Below, one piece after another: positions 8,284 to 17,763 of a DNA stretch of 38,910 nt (within the stretch, counting starts at the first letter, position 1; every line of letters begins with the position of its first letter). This DNA is from Halococcus thailandensis JCM 13552 (GTDB lineage: Archaea > Halobacteriota > Halobacteria > Halobacteriales > Halococcaceae). The notes beneath the pieces are model-generated. The model saw only the letters and a list, made by a program, of their open reading frames with translations, ran no database searches and was not told where the DNA came from. The stretch is taken from contig NZ_AOMF01000155.1 of the NCBI RefSeq assembly GCF_000336715.1, forward strand, positions 1 through 38,910. The letters run 5' to 3'. A program made the position numbers and the translations under genes.

Positions 8284-9851
8284 ACGCGTGCCACCTCACC
8301 CGTCTCGCGGTCGGACGTGTACTCGAGCCCGAAGCCGGTCAGGGCAGCAATGATGAAGACGAAGAACAGCAGCCAGCCGTGGAAGACGAACGGCCAGACC
8401 TCCGCCGGGTTGACCAGCATCGACTGGGTAAACCAGCCGTACTGCTCGGGCAGTCCCAGCATGGCCGTGTAGCCAGCGAGCAGGCCGCCGCCCCACGGGA
8501 AGATGTAGCCGAGCGCCGAGGTGTTCGCGTCGAGGATGTTCGCACGGCGGTAGCCGTTGATGTTGAACCGCTCGCCGATGCGGGCGATATACGGCGCGAT
8601 GGCGATCTCGGCGGCCGTGTTGATCGTGATCATCGCGTTGATCGCGGCGGTTCCGAGCACCATCGTGGTCTCGGCCCGGCGGAGGCTCGTCGCGACCGAG
8701 CCGAGCAGGAAGTCCTGCATCGCCTCGAAACCGCCGCCGCGGACGAGGATCTGCGCGCCGGCGACGATCAGGAGCGTGAGGACGATCAGCGGGAAGAAAC
8801 CGACCGCACCGCTGTAGATGCTGCCGGCGACACCCGTCTCCGAACTCTGGACGAGTTCGATGAACGGGAGGCCGGAGAGCGATTGCGCGATGCCGGAGCC
8901 CTGTGGGGCCTGAAAGACGAGCATATCGCTCACGCTCGCCAGCCCGGTGACGACGTTCAGCACCGCCGAGGTGATCAGTCCCCACGAGATCGCCTCGACG
9001 ATGTGACGGCCGCTGATCGCCGTGCCGATGACGACCGCGACCGAGAGGAGATGGACGAGACCGAGCGGGTTGCTGTTCTCGGTGAGCAGGCCGCCGGCCT
9101 GCTGGGCGACGTCGACGCCGTCCATCAGGCTCCCGGCGACGATGTAGGCCGGCAGCGCGATGATCGCCGCGACGGCGGCGTATTTGAACCGTGAGGAGAC
9201 GACGCCGCCGATGTCCGAATCCTGCGTGACGGCGCTGACGATCGTCGTGTCGCTCACCGGAGCGAGGTTGTCGCCGAAGACAGCCCCCGAGAGGATCGCC
9301 GCGAACGTGAGCACCGGGTTCGCCCCGAGCAGCACGCCCGCCGGGAAGAACAGCGTCGTGAACGCGACGACCGTCCCGTAGCCGGTGCCGATACCGGTCG
9401 CAAGCAGGCCCGCGAGGATGTAGGCCGCCGCCGGGAACAGCGCCGCACCGATATCGAGGGCGGTCGCCGCCCAGATGAGGCCGTCGACGAACCCGCCGGC
9501 CTGGAGGGTGTCGGCGAACATGCCGGCCCAGAGCCAGGCGACGATGGCCGTCGCCGCCACGGGTTGGGTCATCCCCTCGAAGATGGTGTTCGCGTACTGC
9601 TTCCAGTCGCCCTTGACGAAGAACATCCCGACGATGAGGGCGATGAGCATCCCCGCGACCAACCCCTGCGTGTCGCCGATCTGGAGGACGCCGCTCTGAA
9701 AGACCGCCCAGACGACGAAGATCGCGAGCGGGAGCGCGCTCAGCCAGCGCCCGCCGTAGAACTCGATGCTGCGCTCGTCGTCGCTGCTGTCGGCCAATCC
9801 CTCGTCGTACTCGTCGGTCGGATCGCCGGGGCTCCCCCCGTCAGTACTCAT
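8280..9851 (-). CDS. nhaC: NhaC-family Na+/H+ antiporter
   Basis: This 523-residue integral membrane protein has about 12 hydrophobic segments after a 30-residue acidic cytoplasmic N-terminus. Conserved features include GTGYGTVVAF near residue 160, the GAVFGDNLAPVSDTTI segment near 200-215 that is typical of NhaC proteins, and a polar SALGYIFPWGGG near the C-terminus. It should export sodium in exchange for protons, which suits a salt-adapted cell. The start is supported by a TATA-like box 27 bp upstream. A related family member exchanging an organic substrate, such as malate/lactate, cannot be excluded. Confidence 0.86.
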   Translation of the reverse strand: MSTDGGSPGDPTDEYDEGLADSSDDERSIEFYGGRWLSALPLAIFVVWAVFQSGVLQIGDTQGLVAGMLIALIVGMFFVKGDWKQYANTIFEGMTQPVAATAIVAWLWAGMFADTLQAGGFVDGLIWAATALDIGAALFPAAAYILAGLLATGIGTGYGTVVAFTTLFFPAGVLLGANPVLTFAAILSGAVFGDNLAPVSDTTIVSAVTQDSDIGGVVSSRFKYAAVAAIIALPAYIVAGSLMDGVDVAQQAGGLLTENSNPLGLVHLLSVAVVIGTAISGRHIVEAISWGLITSAVLNVVTGLASVSDMLVFQAPQGSGIAQSLSGLPFIELVQSSETGVAGSIYSGAVGFFPLIVLTLLIVAGAQILVRGGGFEAMQDFLLGSVATSLRRAETTMVLGTAAINAMITINTAAEIAIAPYIARIGERFNINGYRRANILDANTSALGYIFPWGGGLLAGYTAMLGLPEQYGWFTQSMLVNPAEVWPFVFHGWLLFFVFIIAALTGFGLEYTSDRETGEVARV

Positions 9852-9877
9852 ACTTCAGCCACTACACGGAACGACCA

Positions 9878-9884
9878 TTATATA
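9878..9884 (-). promoter_or_regulatory. TATA box for the NhaC operon
   Basis: The minus strand reads CTATATAATGG just after the serA stop codon. It is centred about 28 bp before the antiporter ATG, predicting a leaderless transcript. The AT run is conspicuous in this GC-rich DNA. Confidence 0.65.
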
Positions 9885-9897
9885 GTTGTGGTCGAGA

Positions 9898-11484
9898 TCA
9901 CTCCGTGCCGTTGAGCGCGATATAGGTCGTGTCGATGACGCGCTCGTCGGCTTCGAGGCGCTCGCGCAGCTCGTCGGTGACCGGTTCGTCGAGGTTGTAG
10001 ACCGACAGCGCCTCGCCGCCGATCGTCTCGCGGGCGTTGAACATGCCCGCGATGTTGACGTCCGCGTCCCCGAGGACAGTGCCGATGAAGCCGATCAGAC
10101 CCGGCTCGTCCTCGTTGCGCGCGACGAGCATGTGACCCGACGGGATCGCGTCGACGCGGAAGCCGTCGATGCGGACGATCCGGGGGTCCTCGCCGGCGAA
10201 CAGCGTGCCACAGACGCCGATCTCCGTGCCGCCGTTCCGGACCGTGACGGTCACGAGCGACTGGAAGTCGGCGGCGGTGTGGGTCTTCGATTCGGTCACG
10301 TCGATGCCGCGCTCTTCGGCGATGCGCGGTGCGTTGACGGCGTTGACCTGCCATTCGAGCGGTTCGAAGACCCCTTGAAGGGCGCTCGCGGTCACGAGAT
10401 CGACCTCCTCGCCGGCGATGTCGCCCGCGTAGGTGACTTCGACGCCCTCGACGCGCCCGTCGAGCAGTTGGGTGGCGATCTTCCCCGCCGTGGAGGCGAT
10501 GTCGAGATACGGCTCGACGCGGGGGAACGCGCTCGCGTCCATCGAGGGCGCGTTGAGCGCGTTCATCACCGGCTCGCCGCGGATCGCCGAGAGCACCTGA
10601 TCGGCGATGTCGGTGGCGACGTTCTTCTGGGCGGCGTGCGTGCTCGCGCCGAGATGGGGCGTCACGATCACGTCGTCGACGCGCAGGAGCGGGCTGTCGG
10701 CGTCGAGCGGTTCGTCGGCGAAGACGTCGATCGCCGCGCCCGCCAGCGTCCCGTCGTCGACGGCGGCCGCGAGCGCGCGCTCGTCGACGACGCCGCCGCG
10801 TGCGCAGTTGACGAGATAGCCGTCGCCGAGCCGCTCCAACTCTTCCTCGCCGACGAGATCCTCCGTCTCGGGCGTCAGCGGCGTGTGCATCGTCAGAACG
10901 TCCGCGCGCGCGAGACAGTCGTCGAGTTCGACGAGCTCCGCACCGAGGTTCGCGGCACGCTCCTCGGAGATGTAGGGGTCGTAGGCGACGAGTTCCATGC
11001 CGAGGCTGTCGAGTTTCTTCGCGACCTCCTGGCCGACGCGGCCGAAGCCGACGATGCCGAGCGTCGCGCCGTCGAGTTCCGTCCCCAGATAGTCGCCTTT
11101 GGCCCACTCGCCAGTCTTGAGGCGGGCGTGGGCCTGCGGGATCGAGCGCGCGGCGGCGAACGTCATCGCGACGGTGTGCTCGGCGGCCGCGCGGACGTTG
11201 CCCTCGGGGGCGTTGGCGACGATGACGCCCCGTTCGGTGGCGGCGTCGATGTCGATGTTGTCGACGCCGATGCCCGCCCGGCCGACGATCGCGAGATCGG
11301 GAGCGGCGTCGAGCAGTTCGGCCGTGACTTCGGTGCCCGAGCGGACGACGAGCGCGCTCGCGTCGGCGATCGCTTCGAGGAGGGTGTCACCTTCGGCGTC
11401 GTAGGCCGTTTCGACGGTGTGGCCGGCCTCGCGCAGGCGCGTGAGGCCCGGCTCGGCGATGGGGTCCGTGACGAGTACCTTCAT
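9898..11484 (-). CDS. serA: D-3-phosphoglycerate dehydrogenase
   Basis: This 528-residue enzyme oxidises 3-phosphoglycerate to phosphohydroxypyruvate, the first step of serine synthesis. The NAD-binding loop GFGRVG is at 146-151, and the catalytic set is Arg229 (NCARGG), Glu258 (ADEP) and His277 (TPHLGAS). An allosteric substrate-binding-like domain (about 310-450) and a C-terminal ACT domain (about 456-528, HMLVARNEDEPGLIGFIG) make it the long, serine-regulated type. It is divergent from serB, and its short leader contains an inverted repeat covering the likely ribosome-binding site. Feedback control by serine through ACT is family knowledge. Confidence 0.96.
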   Translation of the reverse strand: MKVLVTDPIAEPGLTRLREAGHTVETAYDAEGDTLLEAIADASALVVRSGTEVTAELLDAAPDLAIVGRAGIGVDNIDIDAATERGVIVANAPEGNVRAAAEHTVAMTFAAARSIPQAHARLKTGEWAKGDYLGTELDGATLGIVGFGRVGQEVAKKLDSLGMELVAYDPYISEERAANLGAELVELDDCLARADVLTMHTPLTPETEDLVGEEELERLGDGYLVNCARGGVVDERALAAAVDDGTLAGAAIDVFADEPLDADSPLLRVDDVIVTPHLGASTHAAQKNVATDIADQVLSAIRGEPVMNALNAPSMDASAFPRVEPYLDIASTAGKIATQLLDGRVEGVEVTYAGDIAGEEVDLVTASALQGVFEPLEWQVNAVNAPRIAEERGIDVTESKTHTAADFQSLVTVTVRNGGTEIGVCGTLFAGEDPRIVRIDGFRVDAIPSGHMLVARNEDEPGLIGFIGTVLGDADVNIAGMFNARETIGGEALSVYNLDEPVTDELRERLEADERVIDTTYIALNGTE

Positions 11485-11488
11485 GTCG

Positions 11489-11518
11489 AACCCTCCGACG
11501 CAGGAGGGTTAACCCTTT
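11489..11518 (-). promoter_or_regulatory. Inverted-repeat leader element overlapping the serA ribosome-binding site
   Basis: AACCCTCC (11489-11496) and GGAGGGTT (11503-11510) form a perfect 8-bp inverted repeat with a 6-nt spacer. The second arm is also the centre of a 12-bp palindrome AGGGTTAACCCT (11505-11516). On the serA strand the start-proximal arm reads GGAGGGTT four bases before the ATG, so a hairpin would hide a Shine-Dalgarno-like sequence. As DNA it could also be an operator. Confidence 0.5.
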
Positions 11519-11595
11519 CTTCACTGGCACGTCTCGCCGGCCGATCGGGCGGCACGGATGCGAACGTTTTGAACCCGGCGGGCCGATGGGCGGGT

Positions 11596-12228
11596 ATGAA
11601 ACTGGTCGCGTTCGACTTCGACGGCACCCTCTCGGACTCGGAGATGAGCGTGCTGCTCGGCGAACAGTACGGCGTCGCCGAGGAGATGGCGACGATCACC
11701 GAGCGGGCGATGAACGACGAGATCGAGTACGCCGAGAGTCTCCGCGAGCGCGTCTCGTTGCTGGAGGGCCTCCCGGTCGAAGGCGTCGAGGCGGGCGTCG
11801 AGAACGTCGTGCTGCGCTCCGGAGCGAGCGATCTGATCCAGGAGCTGAACGACGCTGGCGTCGTGACCGCGATCGTCACGGGCGGGTTCGGCCGCGGCGT
11901 CGAGAGCGTGCTCGCGCGGTCGGAGACGCCCGTCGACGCGATCGTTGCCAACCAGCTCGAGTTCGAGGAACGACGCCTCACCGGCGAGGTATCGGGCCCG
12001 CTCGTCGAGGGGACGAAGGACGACGCGCTCCGGGCAGTGGCGAACAACGCCGGTATCGACATCGAGGAGACGATCGCCGTCGGCGACGGCGCGAACGACC
12101 TGCCGATGCTCCGGACTGCGGGGTTCGCTGTGGGCTACGAGCCGAAACCGGCGGTCGAGCCGCACTGTGACGCCGTGGTCGAATCGATGGAAGAGCTGCA
12201 GGCACTGCTCGCCGAGCGGCTCGACTGA
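11596..12228 (+). CDS. serB: Phosphoserine phosphatase
   Basis: This 210-residue HAD-superfamily phosphatase performs the last step of serine synthesis. Motif I FDFDGTLSDSE gives the nucleophile Asp8 and general acid Asp10. Motif II is VTGGFG near residue 98, Lys in GTKDDALRA is motif III, and GDGANDLPML near 163 is motif IV. Length matches compact archaeal SerB. The ATG at 11596 begins motif I immediately and has an AT-rich GTTTTGA about 27 bp upstream; the much longer open frame upstream is antisense to serA. Its stop lies one base from the metX stop on the other strand. Confidence 0.95.
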   Translation: MKLVAFDFDGTLSDSEMSVLLGEQYGVAEEMATITERAMNDEIEYAESLRERVSLLEGLPVEGVEAGVENVVLRSGASDLIQELNDAGVVTAIVTGGFGRGVESVLARSETPVDAIVANQLEFEERRLTGEVSGPLVEGTKDDALRAVANNAGIDIEETIAVGDGANDLPMLRTAGFAVGYEPKPAVEPHCDAVVESMEELQALLAERLD

Positions 12229-12229
12229 T

Positions 12230-13438
12230 TCAGTCGCCGAACAGGCTGGCGTGGACGGGCGCGAACGACTCGCCCGTGTCGGTAGTGGTGTCGGTCACGG
12301 CGCGGCCGGCGGTGCCGTGAGCGAGGAAGTCGGCGATCGGCGGACCGACGTTCTCCGGTTCGACCAGGAAGGCGTCGTGGCCGTGATCGGAGTCGACGAC
12401 GTGGTGGGCGACGTCGACGCCCGCCGTGCGACACGCCTCGGCGAGCGATTCCGACTGTTCGGTCGTGAAGTGCCAGTCGCCGGTGAAACTCATCACGAGC
12501 ACTTCGCCGTCGAAAGCCCGGAGCGCGTCCGCATCCGAGGTGTGGCCGGCGGCGAGATCGTAGTCGTCCATCGCGCGCGTGAGATAGAGGTAGCTGTTCG
12601 CGTCGAAACGGTCGACGAACTTGCCGGCGTTGTAGTCGAGATACGACTCGACGTCGCGATACGGGAAGAAGCCCGCCGCGGGGTCGACCGGGAAGTCGTC
12701 GCGGGCGGCGTCGCGGCCGGCGGCTCGGCGGCCGAACTTCCGTGCCATCGAGTCCTTCGAGAGATACATCAGGTGGCCGAGCTGGCGCGCGAGCGCCAGG
12801 CCGTCGTCGGGTTCGGTCCCGCCGTAGTAGTCGCCGCCCGCCCAGTTCGCGTCGGTCGTGATCGCGCGGCGGGCGATACCGTCGAGCGCGACGCACTGGG
12901 CGTCGAGGCGGGCAGCGGCCGCGACGGGAACCGCACGCTCGACGCGGTCGGGATAGCGCTTGATCCATTCGAGCACGTTCATGCCTCCCACGCTGCCGCC
13001 GACGACCGCCGCGAGCGTCGTGATCCCGAGATCGTCGAGCAGGCGGCGCTGGGCGCGCGCCCAGTCGGCGACCGTGACCGGCGGGAAGTCGGTGCCGTAT
13101 GGTTCGCCGGTTTCGGGGTTCGTCGAAGCGGGTCCCGTCGAGCCGTAGCAGGAGCCAGGAATGTTCACGCAGACGACGAACTGCTCGGTGGTGTCGATGG
13201 CCTTGCCGGGACCGACGATGTCGTCCCACCACGCGCGGGCCTGGCCGTCCGTTTCGGTCGCCCAGTCGCCCCTTCCACCGCTGGCAACGTGGTGACTGCC
13301 GGTGAGCGCGTGACAGACCAGTATGGCATTATCGCCGGTGAACTCGCCGTGGGTCTCGTAGGCCAGTTCGAGCTCCGGGATGGACTCGCCACACTCGAAG
13401 GTGAACTCGCCGAGGGAGCGAACGTCGCGCGTCGTCAT
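12230..13438 (-). CDS. metX: Homoserine O-acetyltransferase
   Basis: This alpha/beta-hydrolase-fold acyltransferase (402 aa) activates homoserine for sulfhydrylation. The nucleophile Ser149 lies in GGSVGGM, the catalytic Asp in SFTGDWHF and the His in DSDHGHDAF. The CYGSTGP segment near residue 97 is the usual MetX motif. Choice between acetyl- and succinyl-CoA depends on a few active-site residues not resolved here, so acetyl is the family default. Its ATG overlaps the metY stop (ATGA), so the pair is one operon making homocysteine from homoserine and sulfide. Confidence 0.93.
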   Translation of the reverse strand: MTTRDVRSLGEFTFECGESIPELELAYETHGEFTGDNAILVCHALTGSHHVASGGRGDWATETDGQARAWWDDIVGPGKAIDTTEQFVVCVNIPGSCYGSTGPASTNPETGEPYGTDFPPVTVADWARAQRRLLDDLGITTLAAVVGGSVGGMNVLEWIKRYPDRVERAVPVAAAARLDAQCVALDGIARRAITTDANWAGGDYYGGTEPDDGLALARQLGHLMYLSKDSMARKFGRRAAGRDAARDDFPVDPAAGFFPYRDVESYLDYNAGKFVDRFDANSYLYLTRAMDDYDLAAGHTSDADALRAFDGEVLVMSFTGDWHFTTEQSESLAEACRTAGVDVAHHVVDSDHGHDAFLVEPENVGPPIADFLAHGTAGRAVTDTTTDTGESFAPVHASLFGD

Positions 13439-14718
13439 TCGATCGCCGCCTCCAGATCGGCGACGATGTCCGCCGCGTCCTCGATGCCGACCGAGAGCCG
13501 CACGAGATCGGGTGTGACGCCCGAGGCACGCTGGTCGGCCTCCGAGAGTTGAGCGTGGGTCGTGCTCGCCGGATGGATCACGAGGGTCTTCGCGTCGCCG
13601 ACGTTCGCCAGAAAGCTGGCGAGTTCGACGTCCTCACAGAGGCGTTTCCCGGCCTCGTACCCCCCTGAGAGGCCGAACGCGATCATGCCGCCGAACCCGC
13701 CGTCGAGATACGCGCGGGCGTTCGCGTGTGTTTCGTGCTCTTCGAGTCCCGGATAGGCGACCCACGCGACCGAATCGTGGTCGGCGAGATACTCGGCCAC
13801 CCGGAGGGCGTTCTCGGCGTGGCGCTCCATTCTGAGATGGAGGGTTTCGAGCCCCTGGAGGGTGAGCCAGGCGTCGAACGGCGACTGACTCCCGCCGAGG
13901 CTGCGGAGGCCACGCTGGCGGGCGGCGGCGGTGAACGCGCGCTCGCCGAACTGTTCGGCGAAGTTCAGTCCGTGGAAGGCGGGGTTCGGGCCGCCGATCT
14001 CTGGATATTTCTCGGGATGGTCGGCCCACGGGAACGAGCCGCCGTCGACGAGCGCGCCGCCGATCGTCGTGCCCGCACCGTGGAGCCACTTCGTCGTCGA
14101 CTCCCAGACGAGGTCCGCGCCGTGATCGAGCGGGCGACAGAGAGCGGGCGTGGCGAACGTGTTGTCCACCAGCAAGGGCACACCGTGATCGTGGGCCACG
14201 TCGGCGACTTCCTCGATCTCCGGCGTGACGAGCGAGGGGTTGCCGATCGTCTCGCAGTGGACGTACGCCGTGTGCTCGTCGATCGCGTCGGCGTAGGCTG
14301 CGGGATCGAGCGTGTCGACGAACCGAGCCTCGATCCCGCGGCGGGCGGCGGTGTCGCTGAGATAGGTGTGCGTGCCACCGTAGATAGAAGCGGCGCTCAC
14401 CACGTTGTCACCGGTCCCGGCGAGGACGAGCGTCGCGGCGTCGAGGGCGGCCATTCCCGATGCAGTGCAGAGCGCATCGGTGCCGTTTTCGAGATCCGCC
14501 AGGCGGTTTTCGAGCATCTGAACTGTCGGGTTCGAGATCCGCGAATAAACGTCGCCCTCGGCGTCGAGCGCGTAGAGATCAGCAGCCCGATCGGCGTCCT
14601 CGAAGGCGTAGGAGGTCGTTTGGTAGAGCGGCGGTGCACGGGCACCGGTCGCCGCGTCCGCCGTCTGGCCGGCGTGGACGCAGCGCGTACCGAACCCGCG
14701 CCCCTCTGCGTCGGTCAT
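13435..14718 (-). CDS. metY: O-acetylhomoserine sulfhydrylase
   Basis: This 427-residue PLP enzyme of the Cys/Met metabolism family replaces the acetyl group of O-acetylhomoserine with sulfide. The N-terminus shows TRCVHAGQ and PLYQTTSY, the YSRISNPT segment follows, and the Schiff-base lysine is Lys210 in ESTTKWLHG. The long [16 protein letters not shown] stretch and length favour the sulfhydrylase over cystathionine synthase. The Met at 14718 is chosen over 14745 because of a TATA-like box at 14744-14753. It leads the metY-metX operon. Confidence 0.92.
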   Translation of the reverse strand: MTDAEGRGFGTRCVHAGQTADAATGARAPPLYQTTSYAFEDADRAADLYALDAEGDVYSRISNPTVQMLENRLADLENGTDALCTASGMAALDAATLVLAGTGDNVVSAASIYGGTHTYLSDTAARRGIEARFVDTLDPAAYADAIDEHTAYVHCETIGNPSLVTPEIEEVADVAHDHGVPLLVDNTFATPALCRPLDHGADLVWESTTKWLHGAGTTIGGALVDGGSFPWADHPEKYPEIGGPNPAFHGLNFAEQFGERAFTAAARQRGLRSLGGSQSPFDAWLTLQGLETLHLRMERHAENALRVAEYLADHDSVAWVAYPGLEEHETHANARAYLDGGFGGMIAFGLSGGYEAGKRLCEDVELASFLANVGDAKTLVIHPASTTHAQLSEADQRASGVTPDLVRLSVGIEDAADIVADLEAAIE

Positions 14719-14743
14719 GTACGTGGTGCATATATCGCGTCCC

Positions 14744-14753
14744 ATCTATAACC
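14744..14753 (-). promoter_or_regulatory. TATA box for the metY-metX operon
   Basis: The minus strand reads GGTTATAGAT about 30 bp before the metY ATG, giving a very short or absent leader. A second AT run, CGATATATGC (about 14729-14738), lies too close to the start to serve. Confidence 0.55.
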
Positions 14754-14849
14754 ACGAGTTACGGCAAATGTCGCCGTCGGCGATGGTGATCGAGCACCGC
14801 TGCATCTGCTGGGAACAGTCATATCCGTCGGCCGCGATAGGCTTCGATA

Positions 14850-15314
14850 ATGGACGACGATACCCCCGAAGAGGCGATCGAGCGCGGCATGGAAGCGTAC
14901 TACGCGGGCGATGCCATCACGGAGCTGATCGAGGGCATCGACCTCGACGCGCTCGCCGATGGCGCGGCGCTCGACGACGCCGTCGAGTACGAACGACTCG
15001 GGAAGGTCCTCGGCGCGCTCGTCGGGCGGCTGGCCGCCAAGGGCGCGAGCAGCAGCGGGCTGCTCGGCCGCGTCGTGAAGGAGTCGGCCGGCAGCGAGGT
15101 CGGCGGTCGCGTCGGCGAGGCGGCCGCGGTGGCGCTCGTCGAGAACGTCGACATCGACGCGCTCGCCGAGCAGGTCCGGACGATCGGCGACAGCGAACGG
15201 CTCGGTGAGGGGCTCGGCGACGCAGTCCGGGGAACGGAGATGGCGTTCGGACCGACGGACGAGACGGACGCCGACTGGACCGAGATCGACGTCGAGGACG
15301 CGGACGAAGAGTAG
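14850..15314 (+). CDS. Acidic hypothetical protein with internal symmetry
   Basis: This 154-residue soluble protein is strongly acidic and not recognised as a known family. It has two related parts: ITELIEGIDLDALADG near 23-38 and ALVENVDIDALAEQ near 91-104, with a Gly/Ala-rich section between (VGRLAAKGASSSGLLGRVV). This may reflect a duplicated helical unit. A TATA-like GTCATATCC is about 28 bp upstream. It converges on the class V aminotransferase with an 8-bp gap. It looks like a real haloarchaeal gene of unknown role. Confidence 0.7.
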   Translation: MDDDTPEEAIERGMEAYYAGDAITELIEGIDLDALADGAALDDAVEYERLGKVLGALVGRLAAKGASSSGLLGRVVKESAGSEVGGRVGEAAAVALVENVDIDALAEQVRTIGDSERLGEGLGDAVRGTEMAFGPTDETDADWTEIDVEDADEE

Positions 15315-15322
15315 AACCCGAT

Positions 15323-16489
15323 TTAGAGTTCGGTGCGCGCGGCATCGCGGCCCGCCGCAGGATCAGCGTCGTAGCCGACGTCGGCGAGCGCTTCGCCGAC
15401 CGTCTCGACACCGCGGAGCACTTGCTCGTCGGCGAGCTGCCCCATGTTGCTCACCCGGAAGATCTCCCCGCCGAGATGGGCCTGGCCGCCGCTGATCGAG
15501 ACGTTGCGCTCGGCGACGGCATCGAAGAACTCCTCGGGGTTTTCGCGCACGGACTCGGGCAGTTCGATCGCCGTGACGGTGTTCGAGCGCTCGCTGGCGT
15601 CGTCGAGCGTCGGAAAGCTCTCGAGCCCCATCGCGGCGAACCCGGCACGGAAGGCGGCGGCCTGCCGGCGATGGCGGCCGATGCGGCTGTCCATCCCCTC
15701 GGCCTCGATTGCCTCGACAGCGATCGCGAGCGCGCGGAACAGCGGGACGGCGCTCGTGAACGGCGTCTGGTGGTCGGTGGCCTTGCGGAGATGCCACTCC
15801 AGGTCGGCGTAGAAGGGCGCGCGCTCGCCGTCCAGATGTTCGACCGCGCGGTCGGCCACGTACAGCGCGCTGATCCCCGGTGGTGCGGCGAGCGCCTTCT
15901 GTGAGTCCGTGATGGCGACGTCGACGTTCCAGTCGTCGATCCGGAAGACGTCGCCGCCGATCGAGGTGACGCCGTCGACGACGAACCGGGCGTCGTGCTC
16001 CGTCGCGATCTCGCCGACCTCGGCGACGGGGTTCAGGATGCCGGTGCTGGTCTCGTTGTGGACCATCGTCACGAGATCGGTGTCGTCGGTGACGTGCTCG
16101 GCGACCGTATCGAGGTCGAACGCCTCGCCCCACGTGACGTCGACCGGCGTCACGCGGGCGTAGCGCTCGGCGATGCGCTTGAACCGCCGGCCGAACTTCC
16201 CGTTGACGAGCGCGACGACCTCGCTCTCGGCGTCCGTGAGGTTGGCGACGGCGGCCTCCATCCCCATCGTCGCCGTCCCGTTGAGAACCAGACCGGTGCC
16301 GCCGGCGCTGGTCGCCTCTTCTTCCGGCGTCGAGTGTTCGAAGACGTACTCCAGGCCGTCCTGGGCACGCTCGTAGACCGCCTCGAACTCGGCCGAGCGG
16401 TGCGAGACCATCGGTGCGTCCATCGCCTCGCGGACCGCATCGGTGATCGGCACCGGCCCGGGGTTCAGCAGGAGAAAGTCGTCGCTCAT
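15323..16489 (-). CDS. Class V aminotransferase (serine-pyruvate / alanine-glyoxylate type)
   Basis: This 388-residue PLP enzyme belongs to fold type I, class V. It opens with LLNPGPVPIT, typical of alanine-glyoxylate and serine-pyruvate aminotransferases. The cofactor-contacting VDGVTSIGGD segment (171-180) precedes the Schiff-base Lys198 in ITDSQKAL. The ATG at 16489 has a TATA-like GGCTTATGTG at 16511-16520. The physiological substrate is unknown. No serC-type gene is visible beside serA and serB, so this enzyme is a candidate for the phosphoserine transamination step, but that is inference from proximity and family. Confidence 0.87.
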   Translation of the reverse strand: MSDDFLLLNPGPVPITDAVREAMDAPMVSHRSAEFEAVYERAQDGLEYVFEHSTPEEEATSAGGTGLVLNGTATMGMEAAVANLTDAESEVVALVNGKFGRRFKRIAERYARVTPVDVTWGEAFDLDTVAEHVTDDTDLVTMVHNETSTGILNPVAEVGEIATEHDARFVVDGVTSIGGDVFRIDDWNVDVAITDSQKALAAPPGISALYVADRAVEHLDGERAPFYADLEWHLRKATDHQTPFTSAVPLFRALAIAVEAIEAEGMDSRIGRHRRQAAAFRAGFAAMGLESFPTLDDASERSNTVTAIELPESVRENPEEFFDAVAERNVSISGGQAHLGGEIFRVSNMGQLADEQVLRGVETVGEALADVGYDADPAAGRDAARTEL

Positions 16490-16620
16490 GGCCGTGTATC
16501 CGCCTCGGCTCACATAAGCCCCGGCGTTATCGCCGTACTTGCCACGGTAGCGGTGAGGGCGATCAACGATTCGAAGAAGGTGGATCGTCAAGTGGCCGGC
16601 ACAGTTACTCGATCGTACGG

Positions 16621-17763
16621 ATGGCTGATGTCGCAATCATCGGTGCCGGGATCGGCGGACTCTGCACAGCTATTGGACTACAGAACCGCGGCTTCGATCC
16701 AATCGTGTTCGAGAGGACGAACGAACTTCGCCCCGTTGGGTTCGGAATCGGAATCGGTCCGAACGGAATGCAAGCGCTCAACGAACTCGGTGTCGCCGAT
16801 GCCGTTATCGAGCAGGGCGTCGTTCTGGATCGGATCGAGCTACGAACCGAAGAAGGGCAGTTGCTCATGCCGATGGATTTTCGTGCCCCTGCAAACCGAC
16901 TCGGGCTCGATCATGTCATGATAGCTATCCACCGGGCGGATCTTCAGTCCATCCTCGTCGAACGACTCTCCAAAGAACGGCTGCGACTCGGGATGGAATG
17001 TGAGGGAATCGGCTCGGAGCAGCCCGCGATTCAGTTCGCTGCTGGAAACGAAAAAACGGCAAACCTCGTTATCGGTGCCGATGGTATCGACTCGACCGTT
17101 CGAGAGCACGTCTTTCCAGGCAATCAGCCACGATACGTTGGTGAAGTGGCCTATCGAGGCCTCGTTGATGTAACAGTTCCCGATGACATCAGTCCGAAAG
17201 GAATGGAGTTTTGGGGTCAAGGATTGCGTTTTGGCTATTTTCCGGTCGGTGACAAGCAGGTGTACTGGTTTGCCTCGATCGTGGCGTCACCCACCGAGAC
17301 AGCACCCGAAGCCACCGCCAGTAAACTCGCCGAGCGATATCGAAAATTCGTCGATCCCATTCCAGACCTCATCGCCAGAACCAACGACGAGACGCTGCTC
17401 CGCACACCACTGACCGATCTGCCACGACTCACCCACTGGACCAGCGGCCGCGTTGCTCTCCTCGGTGATGCTGCGCATGCGATGACACCAAATCTCGCGC
17501 AAGGAAGTGCACAAGCGATGGAGGACGCTATCGTTCTTGCCGATTCCATAGCCACTCACGGGACCACCCGTCGTGCGCTCGCGGACTACGAAGCTCGTCG
17601 CAAAGAGCGAGCGGAATCCGTGTGTCGTCAGTCACGAATCCAGGGTAGACTGGCGCAAATCAAACATCCAATTGTGGCGAGGTTTCGGAATGCCGCACTC
17701 AGATATGCACCGTCCTTACTACTGCAGAAGCAAACGGAATCACTGATTGATATGGATTTCTGA
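16621..17763 (+). CDS. FAD-dependent monooxygenase (aromatic hydroxylase family)
   Basis: This 380-residue flavoprotein has the three signature motifs of group A flavin monooxygenases: GAGIGG at residues 8-13 for FAD, the DG motif at 154-155 (IGADGIDSTVRE) and the GD motif at 282-283 (LLGDAAHAMTPN). It resembles FAD-dependent urate hydroxylase, zeaxanthin epoxidase and salicylate hydroxylase-like enzymes; the substrate cannot be told. Codon use includes many A/T-ending codons (gga, ggt, gca, cca, caa), unlike the flanking genes, suggesting relatively recent acquisition. There is no operon partner. A 12-bp palindrome TCCTTCGAAGGA lies just after the stop at 17768-17779. Confidence 0.85.
   Translation: MADVAIIGAGIGGLCTAIGLQNRGFDPIVFERTNELRPVGFGIGIGPNGMQALNELGVADAVIEQGVVLDRIELRTEEGQLLMPMDFRAPANRLGLDHVMIAIHRADLQSILVERLSKERLRLGMECEGIGSEQPAIQFAAGNEKTANLVIGADGIDSTVREHVFPGNQPRYVGEVAYRGLVDVTVPDDISPKGMEFWGQGLRFGYFPVGDKQVYWFASIVASPTETAPEATASKLAERYRKFVDPIPDLIARTNDETLLRTPLTDLPRLTHWTSGRVALLGDAAHAMTPNLAQGSAQAMEDAIVLADSIATHGTTRRALADYEARRKERAESVCRQSRIQGRLAQIKHPIVARFRNAALRYAPSLLLQKQTESLIDMDF

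Noticed and set aside
9886-11595. Long plus-strand frame upstream of serB
   Set aside because: It lies antisense to serA and is in frame with serB only by chance; SerB motif I begins at the ATG at 11596, which has a promoter.
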